A stretch of 64,000 nucleotides of DNA from Brevibacillus porteri (GCF_003013475.1 NZ_PXZO01000033.1:1-64000); one strand, 5' to 3'; shown: positions 28,749-38,500, numbered from the stretch's first letter. The notes: generated by a model from the sequence alone, not told the origin. Made by a program: numbers and translations.

Positions 28749-30194
28749 TTATGCAGGTGAACCGACATCGATCAGGGATTCAATCATGACCTTTTGACTG
28801 TTTTTGTTTACCCAAGCATGTGTTTCTACCAGTTGCTTGCGGTACCAATCCATTTGTACTTCTACCTGATTACGAGCGGTCCCACCCAGCACGTTGCGTG
28901 CATTGACAACTGTCTCAACAGCGAGAGCGTCATACACATCTGCCCCAATAGCCTCTGAGAAGCTCTGGAATTCTTCCAAGGTCAGATCGAGAAGATACTT
29001 TTGCTGTTCGATGCAGTACAAGACGGTTCTCCCTACGACTTCATGCGCCTGACGGAACGGCATGTCTTTGCGAACCAAATAATCTGCCAAGTCTGTCGCA
29101 TTGGAAAAATCGTTGGTAACTGCTTGACGCATGCGATCTGCTTTGACTTGCATCGTCTTAATCATCGGCGTGAGCAACGCTAGCGCACCATGAATGGTAG
29201 TTACCGTATCGAACATGCCTTCTTTATCTTCTTGCATGTCCTTGTTGTAAGCCAGCGGCAAACCTTTCAATACGGTCAACAATCCAAATAGATTGCCGTA
29301 AACACGCCCTGTTTTTCCGCGAACCAGCTCTGCTACATCAGGATTTTTCTTTTGCGGCATGATACTGGACCCCGTGCAAAATGCATCGTCTAGCTCCACA
29401 AAAGAGAATTCCTGACTGCTCCAGATGACGAGTTCTTCGCACAGACGGGAAAGATGGGTCATGACCAAAGAAGCATCAGCCAAAAATTCGACAATGAAAT
29501 CACGATCACTCACTGCATCCATGCTGTTTTGATAGATACCATCAAATTGCAGCAATTCCGCTACAAACGTGCGGTCAATCGGGAATGTCGTACCTGCGAG
29601 GGCACCTGCTCCAAGCGGCAGCACATTCACACGCTTCCACGTCTCGGTCATCCGTTCGATATCGCGTTGCAGCATGGACACATACGCCATCAGGTGATAG
29701 CCAAACAATACTGGTTGCGCACGCTGCAAATGTGTATAGCCTGGCATGACGGTATCGAGATGCTGGCTCGCTTGCTCGAGCAATGCCTCTTGCAAATACA
29801 TCGCCAATTGGATAATCTCCATCAGCTTTTCTCTGAGGTACAGGTGCATATCTAATGCAACCTGATCATTGCGGCTGCGACCGGTGTGGAGTTTGCCCCC
29901 CACCGGACCGATCTCTTCAATCAGCATCTTTTCAATATTCATATGCACATCTTCGTGCGCAACGAGAAACTCAGCTTGCCCGCGCTCAATTTTCTCTTTT
30001 ACCTTTTTCAAGCCAGCGATGATCTGTCTTACTTCCTCCATCGGCAGGATGCCGCACTTGCCCAACATGGCAACATGAGCCAGGCTTCCGACGATGTCCT
30101 GTCGCCACATTTTCTGGTCGAAAGAAATAGAAGCAGTATACTCTTCTACGAGTTGATTCGTCGGCTTCGTGAAGCGTCCTCCCCAGAGTTTCAT
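28749..30194 (-). CDS. argH: argininosuccinate lyase
   Basis: ArgH splits argininosuccinate to arginine and fumarate, the last step of arginine synthesis. The fumarase-superfamily signature [12 protein letters not shown] carries the catalytic serine loop. [13 protein letters not shown] and [11 protein letters not shown] are the other conserved regions. The 481-residue length is slightly above the common 460. Its ATG overlaps the argG stop by four bases, so the two are co-translated. Confidence 0.97.
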   Translation of the reverse strand: MKLWGGRFTKPTNQLVEEYTASISFDQKMWRQDIVGSLAHVAMLGKCGILPMEEVRQIIAGLKKVKEKIERGQAEFLVAHEDVHMNIEKMLIEEIGPVGGKLHTGRSRNDQVALDMHLYLREKLMEIIQLAMYLQEALLEQASQHLDTVMPGYTHLQRAQPVLFGYHLMAYVSMLQRDIERMTETWKRVNVLPLGAGALAGTTFPIDRTFVAELLQFDGIYQNSMDAVSDRDFIVEFLADASLVMTHLSRLCEELVIWSSQEFSFVELDDAFCTGSSIMPQKKNPDVAELVRGKTGRVYGNLFGLLTVLKGLPLAYNKDMQEDKEGMFDTVTTIHGALALLTPMIKTMQVKADRMRQAVTNDFSNATDLADYLVRKDMPFRQAHEVVGRTVLYCIEQQKYLLDLTLEEFQSFSEAIGADVYDALAVETVVNARNVLGGTARNQVEVQMDWYRKQLVETHAWVNKNSQKVMIESLIDVGSPA

Positions 30195-31450
30195 TGCTTG
30201 ATCGCATCCTTTTCATCCAAAATCTTAATGGCCGTGTTTTTATTCTCGTGCAGTACACCCTCGTTTACCTGTGCGTATACCTTTGTTGGCAGACCCCACA
30301 GCTTGATAAAACCGAGTGCTGCTTTGTGGTCGAATTGGTCACCTGCATTGTAAGTCGCCAGCTCATGGCTGTAGAGAGACGATGCAGAGGTGCGGCCTAC
30401 AACGATCGCATGTCCTTTGTGCAGCTTCACACGTACGACACCCGTTACGTGTTTTTGCGTTTCTTCAATGAATGCCTGAACAGCATTGCGAATCGGCGAA
30501 AACCAGAGACCCTCGTAAATCACTTGCGCCAGTTTTTGCTCGACAATCGGTTTGAACTGGGCGACCTCACGTGGTTGCGTCAAGAATTCCAGCTCACGGT
30601 GAGCCAAAATCAAAGTAGTTGCAGCCGGTGTCTCGTAAACTTCGCGAGATTTGATGCCCACCAAACGGTTTTCCACATGGTCGATACGGCCTACACCATG
30701 GTTTCCAGCGATTTTGTTCAGCTTGAGAATCAGCTCAGCCAGCGGGAGCTCTTCGCCGTTCAATGCAGTTGGCTTCCCTTGCACGAAGGCGATTTCGATT
30801 TCTTCTGCCTCGTCTGGTGCATCCGTGATTGACTTCGTCAAATCGTATGCACCTTCTGGAGGAGCAGCCCATGGATCTTCCAGAACACCGCACTCGCAGC
30901 TTCTGCCCCACAAGTTTTGGTCAATGCTGTATGGATTGTCCAGATCGATTGGGATCGGGATATTGTTCTTTTTCGCATATTCAATCTCTTCGTCACGCGT
31001 CCAGCCCCATTCCCGAACCGGCGCCACGATTTTGATATCCGGGTTCAACGCTGTAAAGGAAACATCGAAACGTACCTGGTCGTTTCCTTTTCCTGTGCAA
31101 CCGTGTGCGACAGCTACCGCGCCTTCTTTTTCCGCGATTTCAACCAGCACGCGCGAAATCAAGTAACGCGACAGTGCAGACACCAGCGGATACTTCCCTT
31201 CGTACATGGCGTTTGCCTTCAAAGCTGGCAATACGAATTCTTCTGCGAATGCATCTTTTGCATCCACTACGATTGATTTCAATGCCCCTACCTGCAATGC
31301 TTTTTTCTGTACGAAATCGAGATCTTTCCCTTCCCCCACATCCAATGCAACTGCAATGACATCGTAGTTATACGTATCTTGCAACCATTTAATTGCTACC
31401 GATGTATCTAAACCGCCTGAATAGGCCAACACAATTTTTTCTTTTGCCAT
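30191..31450 (-). CDS. argG: argininosuccinate synthase
   Basis: ArgG joins citrulline and aspartate with ATP to form argininosuccinate. The ATP loop is AYSGGLDTS near the N-terminus and the citrulline/aspartate regions [12 protein letters not shown] and [13 protein letters not shown] are present. Two ATG codons stand in a row (31453, 31450); GGGGAG spacing favours the second, giving [13 protein letters not shown] as in relatives. Length is 419 residues. Candidate ArgR boxes lie about 60 bases upstream. Confidence 0.97.
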   Translation of the reverse strand: MAKEKIVLAYSGGLDTSVAIKWLQDTYNYDVIAVALDVGEGKDLDFVQKKALQVGALKSIVVDAKDAFAEEFVLPALKANAMYEGKYPLVSALSRYLISRVLVEIAEKEGAVAVAHGCTGKGNDQVRFDVSFTALNPDIKIVAPVREWGWTRDEEIEYAKKNNIPIPIDLDNPYSIDQNLWGRSCECGVLEDPWAAPPEGAYDLTKSITDAPDEAEEIEIAFVQGKPTALNGEELPLAELILKLNKIAGNHGVGRIDHVENRLVGIKSREVYETPAATTLILAHRELEFLTQPREVAQFKPIVEQKLAQVIYEGLWFSPIRNAVQAFIEETQKHVTGVVRVKLHKGHAIVVGRTSASSLYSHELATYNAGDQFDHKAALGFIKLWGLPTKVYAQVNEGVLHENKNTAIKILDEKDAIKQ

Positions 31451-31502
31451 CATTCTCTCTCCCCGTTTCGAAGTTTCTCTCATGCGAGTAATTATACAAA
31501 CG

Positions 31503-31535
31503 AACTAATAAAAATACAACTATTTTTATTGTATA
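31503..31535. promoter_or_regulatory. candidate ArgR (ARG) boxes upstream of argGH
   Basis: AACTAATAAAAATACAAC at 31503-31520 matches the Bacillus ARG box CATGAATAAAAATKCAAK closely at its AATAAAAAT-CAA core. A second copy in inverted orientation follows (minus strand reading of 31517-31535). The rest of the gap to the phosphatase gene holds two further TTTATGCATA-like palindromes near 31607-31642 that may be more operator sites. Confidence 0.65.
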
Positions 31536-31726
31536 TTTCTTGTGAATTCGCAGACAAAAACAGGAATGCAAAGAAATTATACATTTCTCGCATAAAGAGT
31601 ATCTTGTTTTTATGCATACTCATTGTCTGTTTATGCATAAACGTTGTGCGATTGAAAGGAAAACGAATCCAAGGTAGAGAATGAGTGAAAGGAAGAATTA
31701 CATAGGAGAAGTCTGTTGGAGGGATT

Positions 31727-32266
31727 ATGAAAACAATTTATTTGGTACGTCATTGTCAGGCTGCGGGCCAAGAACCCGAAGCTCTGCTCACGGAAAAGGG
31801 AGAAGTACAAGCCCGGGAGCTTGCCACCTTCTTCGCAGATTCCCCCATTGATCGAATCATTTCGAGTCCATATCATCGGGCGATTGCTACCATCCAGCCT
31901 CTTGCACAGGAGCGCGGAATCGTGGTTGAAGAAGACGCGCGTTTGGTCGAGCGCGTCCTTAGCGGAGTGGCACGTGAAGATTGGTTCGAGCGACTGCGCG
32001 ATACGTTCGATGACCTGACTCTTGAATTCGAAGGGGGCGAATCCAGTCTCACTGCTATCAACCGGGCAAATTCGTTGCTCACTGAGATTTTGGCAGATGC
32101 GCACAAAGAAATCGTGCTTGTTAGCCACGGATGCCTGCTGGCCTTGCTCATGAAATCAATCGATGACCGCTTTGGCTTTCACGATTGGGAGAAATTAAGC
32201 AATCCGGATGTATTCAAGCTTACCTGCCATTTAGAAACCAGAGAGATCGTCCGCATATGGTCGTAA
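31727..32266 (+). CDS. histidine phosphatase (phosphoglycerate-mutase-like)
   Basis: The 179-residue protein is a branch of the histidine phosphatase superfamily. The phospho-acceptor motif is LVRHCQA (Arg8, His9) where most relatives read RHG. The second catalytic His is in LVSHGCLLALL. ERIISSPYHRA-type sequence (IDRIISSPYHRAIATIQP) binds phosphate. At this size it is more likely a small-molecule phosphatase than a glycolytic mutase. It is divergent from argG. Confidence 0.88.
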   Translation: MKTIYLVRHCQAAGQEPEALLTEKGEVQARELATFFADSPIDRIISSPYHRAIATIQPLAQERGIVVEEDARLVERVLSGVAREDWFERLRDTFDDLTLEFEGGESSLTAINRANSLLTEILADAHKEIVLVSHGCLLALLMKSIDDRFGFHDWEKLSNPDVFKLTCHLETREIVRIWS

Positions 32267-32272
32267 ACGAAT

Positions 32273-32323
32273 AAAAACAGTTACAAGGGGCAGCTCATCT
32301 GATTGCCTCCTGTAACTGTTTTT
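32273..32323. terminator. convergent terminator overlapping a coding end
   Basis: AAAAACAGTTACA at 32273-32285 pairs perfectly with TGTAACTGTTTTT at 32311-32323. The right arm lies inside the last codons of the minus-strand HD-GYP gene. The loop holds its stop codon. Confidence 0.85.
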
Positions 32324-33632
32324 GTGGGATGGACTCTATTCCGATAATGCTTTGCAACTCTTCGTACGGCAGTCGCTGAACGATTCTGATAAAATGCTCC
32401 GCCAATATCGGATCAAATTGGGTACCAGAGCCCCGTCTGATTTCTTGAAGCGCTTCCTCCACAGGCAAACCTTTTCGATAAGGCCTGTCCGCAACCATCG
32501 CATCGAAAGCGTCTGAAATGGCTAAAATTCTCGCCATCAACGGAATCTCATCCCCAGCTAAACCATCCGGGTATCCCCTTCCGTCTATTCGCTCATGATG
32601 GGAGCGGATCGCAGGAAGCAATTCGTTGAACATCCCTGCTTGCAAAATAATTTCGTAGCCAATGACTGTGTGCTGCTTGATCTTGTCGTACTCTTCCGGG
32701 GTCAGCTTTCCTTTTTTATTGAGAATTTCGTCTTCAATGCCGATTTTTCCAATGTCGTGCAGGATTCCCCCGATATAAACATCCTCCACTTTGCGTTCGG
32801 ACAAACCAATATCTCTCGCAATTTCTCTTCCCCAGTAAGCTACACGCTGAGAATGTCCACTTGTGTAGCGATCTCGTGCGTCAATGGAAGCAGCCATCGT
32901 CGTTAAGAAGTTGTGATTGAATGATTTGACCTCTTCTACTTTTTGCTGAAGCCTTTGGAGGTTGTCATAGTAATGATGAAATACGTAACTGATCGTAATA
33001 AACGCAATCATCATAGGAATTAGTGGTAGCGGGCCATATGACTCTACTAAGCGGGAACCTACTCCGGCTAAAATTAAAAGCAGCAAGTAAGTCGAGGTAA
33101 ATCCTTTTGCCATCATCTTTACGGTTCGCGCCCAGGTCATTTGATGAAAATAGGAGATACCCAATCCACATAAAATCAGGTTCACAAACCAATAAACCAC
33201 AGCCAAAATCAAATCGCTAATAATAGGAGAAACGGTTCCGAAGCCCTCGATCCAATCCTTCAAAAACGCTACTGTCCATATCGTCATTAACAATTGCCCA
33301 ATATTAATGATAGCTTTTAGCGGATTAAACCTTACCAAGAAAGCAATGATTAAAGATTCAATAACAGCAGCCCATACTCCGACCCATACGCCGTACAACA
33401 AGATACCCGAAAAGATTACAGCATTGTTCACTGTTAAAATCGTATTCGATATACGCACGGGAGCAAAACAGGAGAAAATGGTCAGGAGAGTATAGGTAGA
33501 TAATACCCCCCAATGCTCACGAACTGCCCATTCAGATGAAGATGTGTAAAAAATATAGATTGCTGCAATGACAAATCCAACCTGTACAACAATCCCCTTT
33601 ATCCAATTTGCATAATCAGTTTTTTGTCGCAT
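32295..33632 (-). CDS. membrane HD-GYP domain protein
   Basis: Residues 1-210 hold about six membrane helices and no periplasmic domain I can name. A short coiled coil (YDNLQRLQQKVEEVKS) leads to an HD-GYP domain. Catalytic motifs are complete: HSQRVAYWGREIA, ILHDIGKIGI, HTVIGYEI and HHERIDGRGYPDGL. HD-GYP enzymes usually hydrolyse c-di-GMP to GMP; some act on other dinucleotides. The start lies 17 bases inside the end of the DUF5317 gene, so the two are translationally coupled, and the two proteins probably act together at the membrane. Confidence 0.9.
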   Translation of the reverse strand: MRQKTDYANWIKGIVVQVGFVIAAIYIFYTSSSEWAVREHWGVLSTYTLLTIFSCFAPVRISNTILTVNNAVIFSGILLYGVWVGVWAAVIESLIIAFLVRFNPLKAIINIGQLLMTIWTVAFLKDWIEGFGTVSPIISDLILAVVYWFVNLILCGLGISYFHQMTWARTVKMMAKGFTSTYLLLLILAGVGSRLVESYGPLPLIPMMIAFITISYVFHHYYDNLQRLQQKVEEVKSFNHNFLTTMAASIDARDRYTSGHSQRVAYWGREIARDIGLSERKVEDVYIGGILHDIGKIGIEDEILNKKGKLTPEEYDKIKQHTVIGYEIILQAGMFNELLPAIRSHHERIDGRGYPDGLAGDEIPLMARILAISDAFDAMVADRPYRKGLPVEEALQEIRRGSGTQFDPILAEHFIRIVQRLPYEELQSIIGIESIPQKQLQEAIR

Positions 33633-34167
33633 AACTTTTACCTTCGCGAAGTTGTAGTAATGAAATGGGTTTATTCATCAATCGCTGAACAAGTAAAAAG
33701 GCGCCTAGCATAATAAAAATATCGCCGATGCTAATAATCCGAGGAATGATAGATGGCATGTAGATGACATCCGTCAAAAACGGAAAATTTGAACTTTCCG
33801 TCAATACACTATGCTTGAAATTCGTTCCGTTTATAACCGGCTCTAAATCATAAGGAAGCTTTGCTGCTTGAACTAAATCAATGGGCATTTTCCCATTGTT
33901 AGACCAAATTGCAATCGCATTCAGAAACCAGCCGATTAAAAATATCCGCATATCCTCAAATTCTCGATTAAAAACGAGGAAAGCCAAAATAAACACATAC
34001 GCGATCGATATGAAAATGCCACCGATCGCAGGGAATAAGACCGCACAAGCTTGGAGCAGTATGGTAACGACAAGAAGTTTTATTTGCTTGAATTTAGGAA
34101 AATCCTTGATTCTTCCCCCTCGCAGCAATGCTACGAGAAAAGATAGGGCAATAACATCCAATAGCAT
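33616..34167 (-). CDS. DUF5317 family membrane protein
   Basis: The start MLLDVIALSFLVALLRGGRI has GGAGG seven bases upstream; reading further up would cross a terminator. The 183-residue protein has about five helices and the conserved features of DUF5317 (LLRGGRIKDFPKFK, FLNAIAIWSNNGKMP, IGDIFIMLGAFLLVQRLM). Function is unknown. It is co-translated with the membrane HD-GYP gene and lies 70 bases downstream of the 25-codon peptide gene. Confidence 0.8.
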   Translation of the reverse strand: MLLDVIALSFLVALLRGGRIKDFPKFKQIKLLVVTILLQACAVLFPAIGGIFISIAYVFILAFLVFNREFEDMRIFLIGWFLNAIAIWSNNGKMPIDLVQAAKLPYDLEPVINGTNFKHSVLTESSNFPFLTDVIYMPSIIPRIISIGDIFIMLGAFLLVQRLMNKPISLLQLREGKSYATKN

Positions 34168-34186
34168 GTTGTTTCCTCCAAGCTTG

Positions 34187-34218
34187 AAGAAAAAACACCA
34201 CTCAGCCAAGCGGTGTTT
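34187..34218 (-). terminator. intrinsic terminator between the peptide gene and DUF5317
   Basis: On the minus strand AAACACCGCT (plus 34218-34209) pairs with AGTGGTGTTT (plus 34202-34193), ten pairs with one G-U and a six-base loop, followed by TTTTTTCTT. It would cut most transcripts right after the short peptide gene and leave reduced read-through into the DUF5317/HD-GYP pair. Confidence 0.85.
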
Positions 34219-34236
34219 GTTTCTCCAATACGCTTA

Positions 34237-34314
34237 TTATCCAATATGGAAGTTTGCAGAAGTAGCTGCTACGATTGCTACCACCATCATAATTGCCGCG
34301 AACCATTTTTTCAT
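34237..34314 (-). CDS. 25-residue hydrophobic peptide, possible signalling peptide
   Basis: A 25-codon frame starts at ATG 34314, with GGGGGG exactly eight bases upstream, and ends at TAA 34237. It begins MKKWFAAIMM, continues as an alanine/valine-rich hydrophobic core and ends ATSANFHIG. This is a compact signal peptide with a possible cleavage after TSA that would release the pentapeptide NFHIG. It lies between the tandem RNA element and an intrinsic terminator, which favours high expression of this peptide alone. It is too short for standard gene calls. The strong ribosome site, the terminator and the leader support a real gene; the signalling role is inference. Confidence 0.65.
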   Translation of the reverse strand: MKKWFAAIMMVVAIVAATSANFHIG

Positions 34315-34336
34315 TTTCTTTTCCCCCCTTCAGGCA

Positions 34337-34490
34337 TAGTGGAGAAAGCTGGCTTCGCTACTGTCCGTGATGCAGAGGCCAAGCGACCAAGTACAACCCC
34401 TGCTCTTCTTTCCTTTTCCATTATGGAAAAGGTTGGATTCGCTACTGGCTCCATACGGACCAAGCGACCAGATACAGTCCGTACTTCTTT
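34337..34490 (-). ncRNA. tandem structured RNA element (two copies), riboswitch-like
   Basis: Two copies of about 75 nt lie in direct tandem (A at 34418-34490, B at 34337-34410). On the minus strand copy A has stem TACGGAC/GTCCGTA and copy B stem GCAGGGG/CCTCTGC: different bases, same pairing. Both stems close nearly the same loop (TGTA then YYTGGTCGCTTGG). In both, TCGCT of the loop can pair with AGCGA in CAGTAGCGAA downstream, giving a pseudoknot. Copy A ends CCTTTTCC, pairing with GGAAAAGG. Copy B ends CTTTCTCC, which can pair with the GGGGGGAAAAG ribosome site of the peptide gene. G-T pairs occur in the minus-strand sense, which favours that strand. I know no described class with this loop. 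Confidence 0.7.
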
Positions 34491-34507
34491 GCTTCTTTCT
34501 TACCTTT

Positions 34508-34537
34508 ATTTTACACATAAGTGACAAAATTCGGCAA
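34508..34537 (-). promoter_or_regulatory. candidate promoter of the tandem RNA and peptide gene
   Basis: Minus strand TTGCCG (plus 34532-34537), an 18-base spacer, then TAAAAT (plus 34508-34513). Transcription would begin just before RNA copy A, leaving a leader of about 185 nt before the peptide start. Confidence 0.5.
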
Positions 34538-34571
34538 TCATAGATTCATAGTCTATTCGATTTAATTACAG

Positions 34572-34595
34572 ATAGTTCTATTTAACTAGAACTAT
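34572..34595 (-). terminator. hairpin after argF
   Basis: ATAGTTCTA at 34572-34580 pairs perfectly with TAGAACTAT at 34587-34595, three bases after the argF stop. There is no strong T-tract, so termination may be weak. Confidence 0.5.
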
Positions 34596-34597
34596 GT

Positions 34598-35569
34598 TCA
34601 CACCAGCGCCGCCAATATCGCCTTTTGTGCGTGCAATCTATTTTCAGCCTGATCGAAAATGACAGAGCGCGATCCGTCGATAACCCCTGTTGTCACTTCT
34701 TCCCCACGATGTGCTGGCAAGCAATGCAAGAAGAGATAATCACGATTTGCCGCTGCTACCAACTTTTCGTTCACTTGATAGTCGGCAAATGCTTTCAATC
34801 GCACCTCATTTTCTTCTTCAAAACCCATACTAGTCCAAACGTCCGTGTATACTGCATCTGCCCCCATGACAGCCTCTATCGGATCGGTGGTCACCATCAT
34901 GTTTCCACCGCCTTGTTTCGCATATTCTGTAGCTTTTGCGACAATTGTTGCATCCATTTCGTAGCCTGCCGGAGTCGCCACCCGCACATCCAGACCTAGC
35001 AGGGCTGCGCCCAGCACCAGTGAGTTCGCCACGTTGTTGCCGTCTCCTACATAGGCGAGCTTGACTCCTTTCAGCTTGCCTTTATGCTCCCAGATCGTCA
35101 GCAGATCAGCCAATGCCTGACAAGGATGGTACAGATCGGTCAAGCCATTGATAATGGGGATCGAAGCGTGCTCAGCAAGCTCTTCTACATAAGAGTGGGA
35201 AAAGGTGCGAATCATGATGGCATCCACGTACCGAGAGAGAACTTTTGCTGTGTCGCTGATCGGCTCCCCGCGTCCGAGCTGTAGCTCTTTTCCGCTCATG
35301 AACATCCCTAGGCCACCCAACTGATGCATCCCTACTTCAAAGGAGACGCGCGTACGGGTCGAAGCCTTGTCAAAGATCATCCCCAACGTCTTGCCTTGCA
35401 AAGGCTGGAATGGCTGTCCCAGCTTTTGCAATTGCTTGACGTGAGCAGACAGATGGAGCAGCTCCATCAATTCTTCCCCGTTGAATTCATCGATGCGTAA
35501 GAAATCTTTTCCTTTATGCTTTTGTAACGGCAAGTTTTGAAAGTGTTCCAATATCTTCACTGGCTGCAT
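34598..35569 (-). CDS. argF: ornithine carbamoyltransferase
   Basis: ArgF makes citrulline from ornithine and carbamoyl phosphate. Carbamoyl-phosphate motif STRTRVSFE, HPCQALADLLT and the ornithine-side FLHCLPAHRGEEV are all present. I start at ATG 35569 because AGAGGTGG lies five bases before it, giving 323 residues. About the first 18 codons overlap the 3' end of carB in another frame, an unusually long overlap (56 bases). It is the last gene of carAB-argF, so carbamoyl phosphate is made and used by one transcript. Confidence 0.96.
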   Translation of the reverse strand: MQPVKILEHFQNLPLQKHKGKDFLRIDEFNGEELMELLHLSAHVKQLQKLGQPFQPLQGKTLGMIFDKASTRTRVSFEVGMHQLGGLGMFMSGKELQLGRGEPISDTAKVLSRYVDAIMIRTFSHSYVEELAEHASIPIINGLTDLYHPCQALADLLTIWEHKGKLKGVKLAYVGDGNNVANSLVLGAALLGLDVRVATPAGYEMDATIVAKATEYAKQGGGNMMVTTDPIEAVMGADAVYTDVWTSMGFEEENEVRLKAFADYQVNEKLVAAANRDYLFLHCLPAHRGEEVTTGVIDGSRSVIFDQAENRLHAQKAILAALV

Positions 35570-38500
35570 GCGAGCCACCTCTTTTCTTCATAATAGACTT
35601 CACGTATAACTCGAACGTATCGACAGCGGAGAACAACGGCACACCTTGTTGTACCATACGGCTTCGCAGAGCAAATCCTGTCCGGCCCTGACGATTGCCT
35701 TTCGTCGCAGTAACAAGTGCGACGGCCGCTTCTTCCTTTTGCAATAGCTCGATCCACGCCGTTTCATCTGCCACGACATGCTTCACGACAATTCCTTCGG
35801 CTGCAAGCCACTTGGCCGTTCCCGGAGTCGCTGCCAGATTGGCACCGTCTGCTTGAATTTGTCCAATCGACTCTCTTATGCCGTCCTGCTTATCTCCATC
35901 TGCCAGAGAAATCATAACTAACTGACCTTTTTGCCAGTCGCCGTACAAATTGTCTTTGAAAGCAAAGGCTTTGCCTGCTGCCTCTTCGAAAGAATACCCC
36001 AAGCCGAGAACTTCTCCCGTCGATTTCATCTCTGGACCTAGTACCGGGTCTACGCCGTTCAGCTTGATCGTGGAGAAGACTGGCGCCTTGACGACTGCAA
36101 AAGGAATCTCTGGCAAAAGCCCTGTACCGTAGCCCATCTCTGACAACTTTTCACCCAATTGTGCGCGCACTGCCAGTTGAACCATCGGGATGCCAGTCAC
36201 TTTGCTCGTAATCGGTACGGTCCGTGAAGCACGAGGATTTACCTCCAGTACATAAACCGTTTCACCATCAATGACGAACTGGATATTGATTAACCCCACC
36301 GCTTCCATTTCTCTCGCGATTGCTTCTGTATAGCTCGCGATTTTTTGCTTGCTGTCATCTGTCAGCTGAGGAGCCGGGAACAAGGCTACACTGTCGCCTG
36401 AGTGGATTCCCGCTCTCTCCACATGCTGGAAAATCCCTGGGATAATGACAGATTGTCCGTCGCATACCGCATCTACTTCTGCTTCCTTACCTGGAACGTA
36501 TTTATCCACAAGGAGTGGGAAAAACATACTCATGTCCGGATGGTTCAGCCAGTCGTGAATGGTCGCTTTCAGCTCGTCGATATTGTGGACGACTACCATA
36601 CCTTGCCCGCCGATGACGTACGAAGGTCGCATCAAAACAGGGAAGCCGATTTCCTCCGCAATCACGGTCGCATCCTCCAAGGTCGATACTCCTTTACCGG
36701 GGATATGCGGAATGTCCAGCTTGCGCAGCATAGCGTAAAACAGCTCGCGGTCCTCCGCACGTTCGATGGCTGTAAGCGACGTACCCATTACTTTCAGCCC
36801 CGCGTGCTCCAGCTTAGCGGCCAGATTGATCGCGGTTTGACCGCCGAACTGAACCATGACGCCCTCAACCTGTTCGCGTTCTGCGATATGCAACACGTCT
36901 TCTACGTGAAGCGGTTCAAAATAAAGATGGTCTGCTGTTTCATAGTCAGTGCTGACCGTCTCTGGGTTGTTGTTCACAACGACAGCCGCAATACCGCTTG
37001 CCTGAAGCGCTTTGGCTGCATGCACGGAGCAGTAGTCAAACTCGATACCCTGACCGATGCGAATGGGACCTGAGCCAAGTACCAGTACTTTGCGTCCAGA
37101 CAGTGACTCGACCTCATCTATTCCTTGCCAATCCGAATAGTAGTAAGGGGTTTGGGCATCAAATTCTGCTGCACAAGTGTCCACGATTTTATAAGTAGGC
37201 GTAATGCCCGATTCTTGACGCAATGATTTGATTTCGGCAGGTGAAGCACCTACCAGTGAAGCAATGGTTTCATCGGCAAACCCGCGACGCTTTGCTTCCA
37301 ACAACAGCTCAGGGGTCAGTGTTTTCCGATCGTGGCAAGACAGCTCTACTTCCAAATCCACGATTTTACGCAAGCTCCGCAAGAAAAACGGATCGACACC
37401 AGTCAGACTGTGCAGCTCACTTTCTGTAAAGCCTTTGCGGATCGCCTCGGCAAAAACAAACAGTCTGATATCAGTTGCTTCTTGCAAGGAATGTGCAAGC
37501 TCGTCACGTGTCCAGGAGGCCAGCTCTGATCGAGTCAAATGTGTGCAGCCCTGTTCCAGGGAGCGAACTGCCTTCAAAAGTCCTGCTTCCAGATTGCGGG
37601 CGATCGACATGACCTCGCCAGTCGCTTTCATTTGGGTCCCCAGCTTGCGGTCTGCCAGCGGGAATTTGTCAAATGGGAAGCGCGGGATTTTGACAACGAT
37701 GTAGTCCAACGCTGGTTCAAAACTAGCGTACGTATAGCCTGTGATTGGATTGAGTACCTCATCCAGCCCGTAACCTAGTGCGAGCTTGGCGGCGATCCGC
37801 GCGATTGGATAACCTGTTGCTTTGGATGCCAACGCACTTGAACGGCTTACACGAGGATTTACTTCGATCAGCACATACCGATCGGAATTCGGATCAAGCG
37901 CAAATTGAATATTGCAACCGCCTACTACCCCTAGCGAACGAATCACTTTCGTTGATACGCTGCGCAGCATTTGGTACTGGCGATCTGTCAGCGTCTGAGA
38001 TGGCGCGACGACAATACTGTCTCCCGTATGAATACCTACTGGATCCAAATTTTCCATATTGCACACGATTATGCAGGTGTCATTTGCGTCCCGCATGACC
38101 TCGTATTCAATCTCTTTCCAGCCTTTTACACTGCGCTCAATCAATACCTGACCGATTGGGCTAGCTGCAATGCCACCCGCTGCAACTTTGCGCAAGGACG
38201 CTTCATCCCCTGCGATCCCGCCGCCTGCTCCTCCGAGTGTATAAGCAGGACGGACAATCACGGGATAGCCTATAGTGTTCGCAAACTCGATTGCTGCTTC
38301 TACAGATTCGACTGTATCGCTCTCTGGAACAGGCTCTCCGATTTTTTGCATCAATTGCTTGAACAGCTCACGGTCTTCCCCGTTTTGAATGGCAGCCAGC
38401 GGCGTACCCAACAGTTGGACGTTGTACTTTTCCAACACACCCGCTTCTGCCAGCGAAACAGCAAGATTAAGTCCCGTTTGGCCGCCTAACGTAGGTAAGA

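Noticed and set aside
34337-34490. GEMM-type c-di-GMP riboswitch
   Set aside because: The nearby HD-GYP gene suggested this, but the GNRA tetraloop and receptor and the conserved core of GEMM-I are absent, and I see no c-di-GMP-II core either.
34330-34527. 65-codon minus-strand frame over the tandem RNA element, with a repeated CxWSLG pattern
   Set aside because: The repeat seen in the protein follows from the duplicated RNA module. Stem positions change in a compensating way rather than by synonymous changes, and the frame has no good ribosome site and runs past the candidate promoter.
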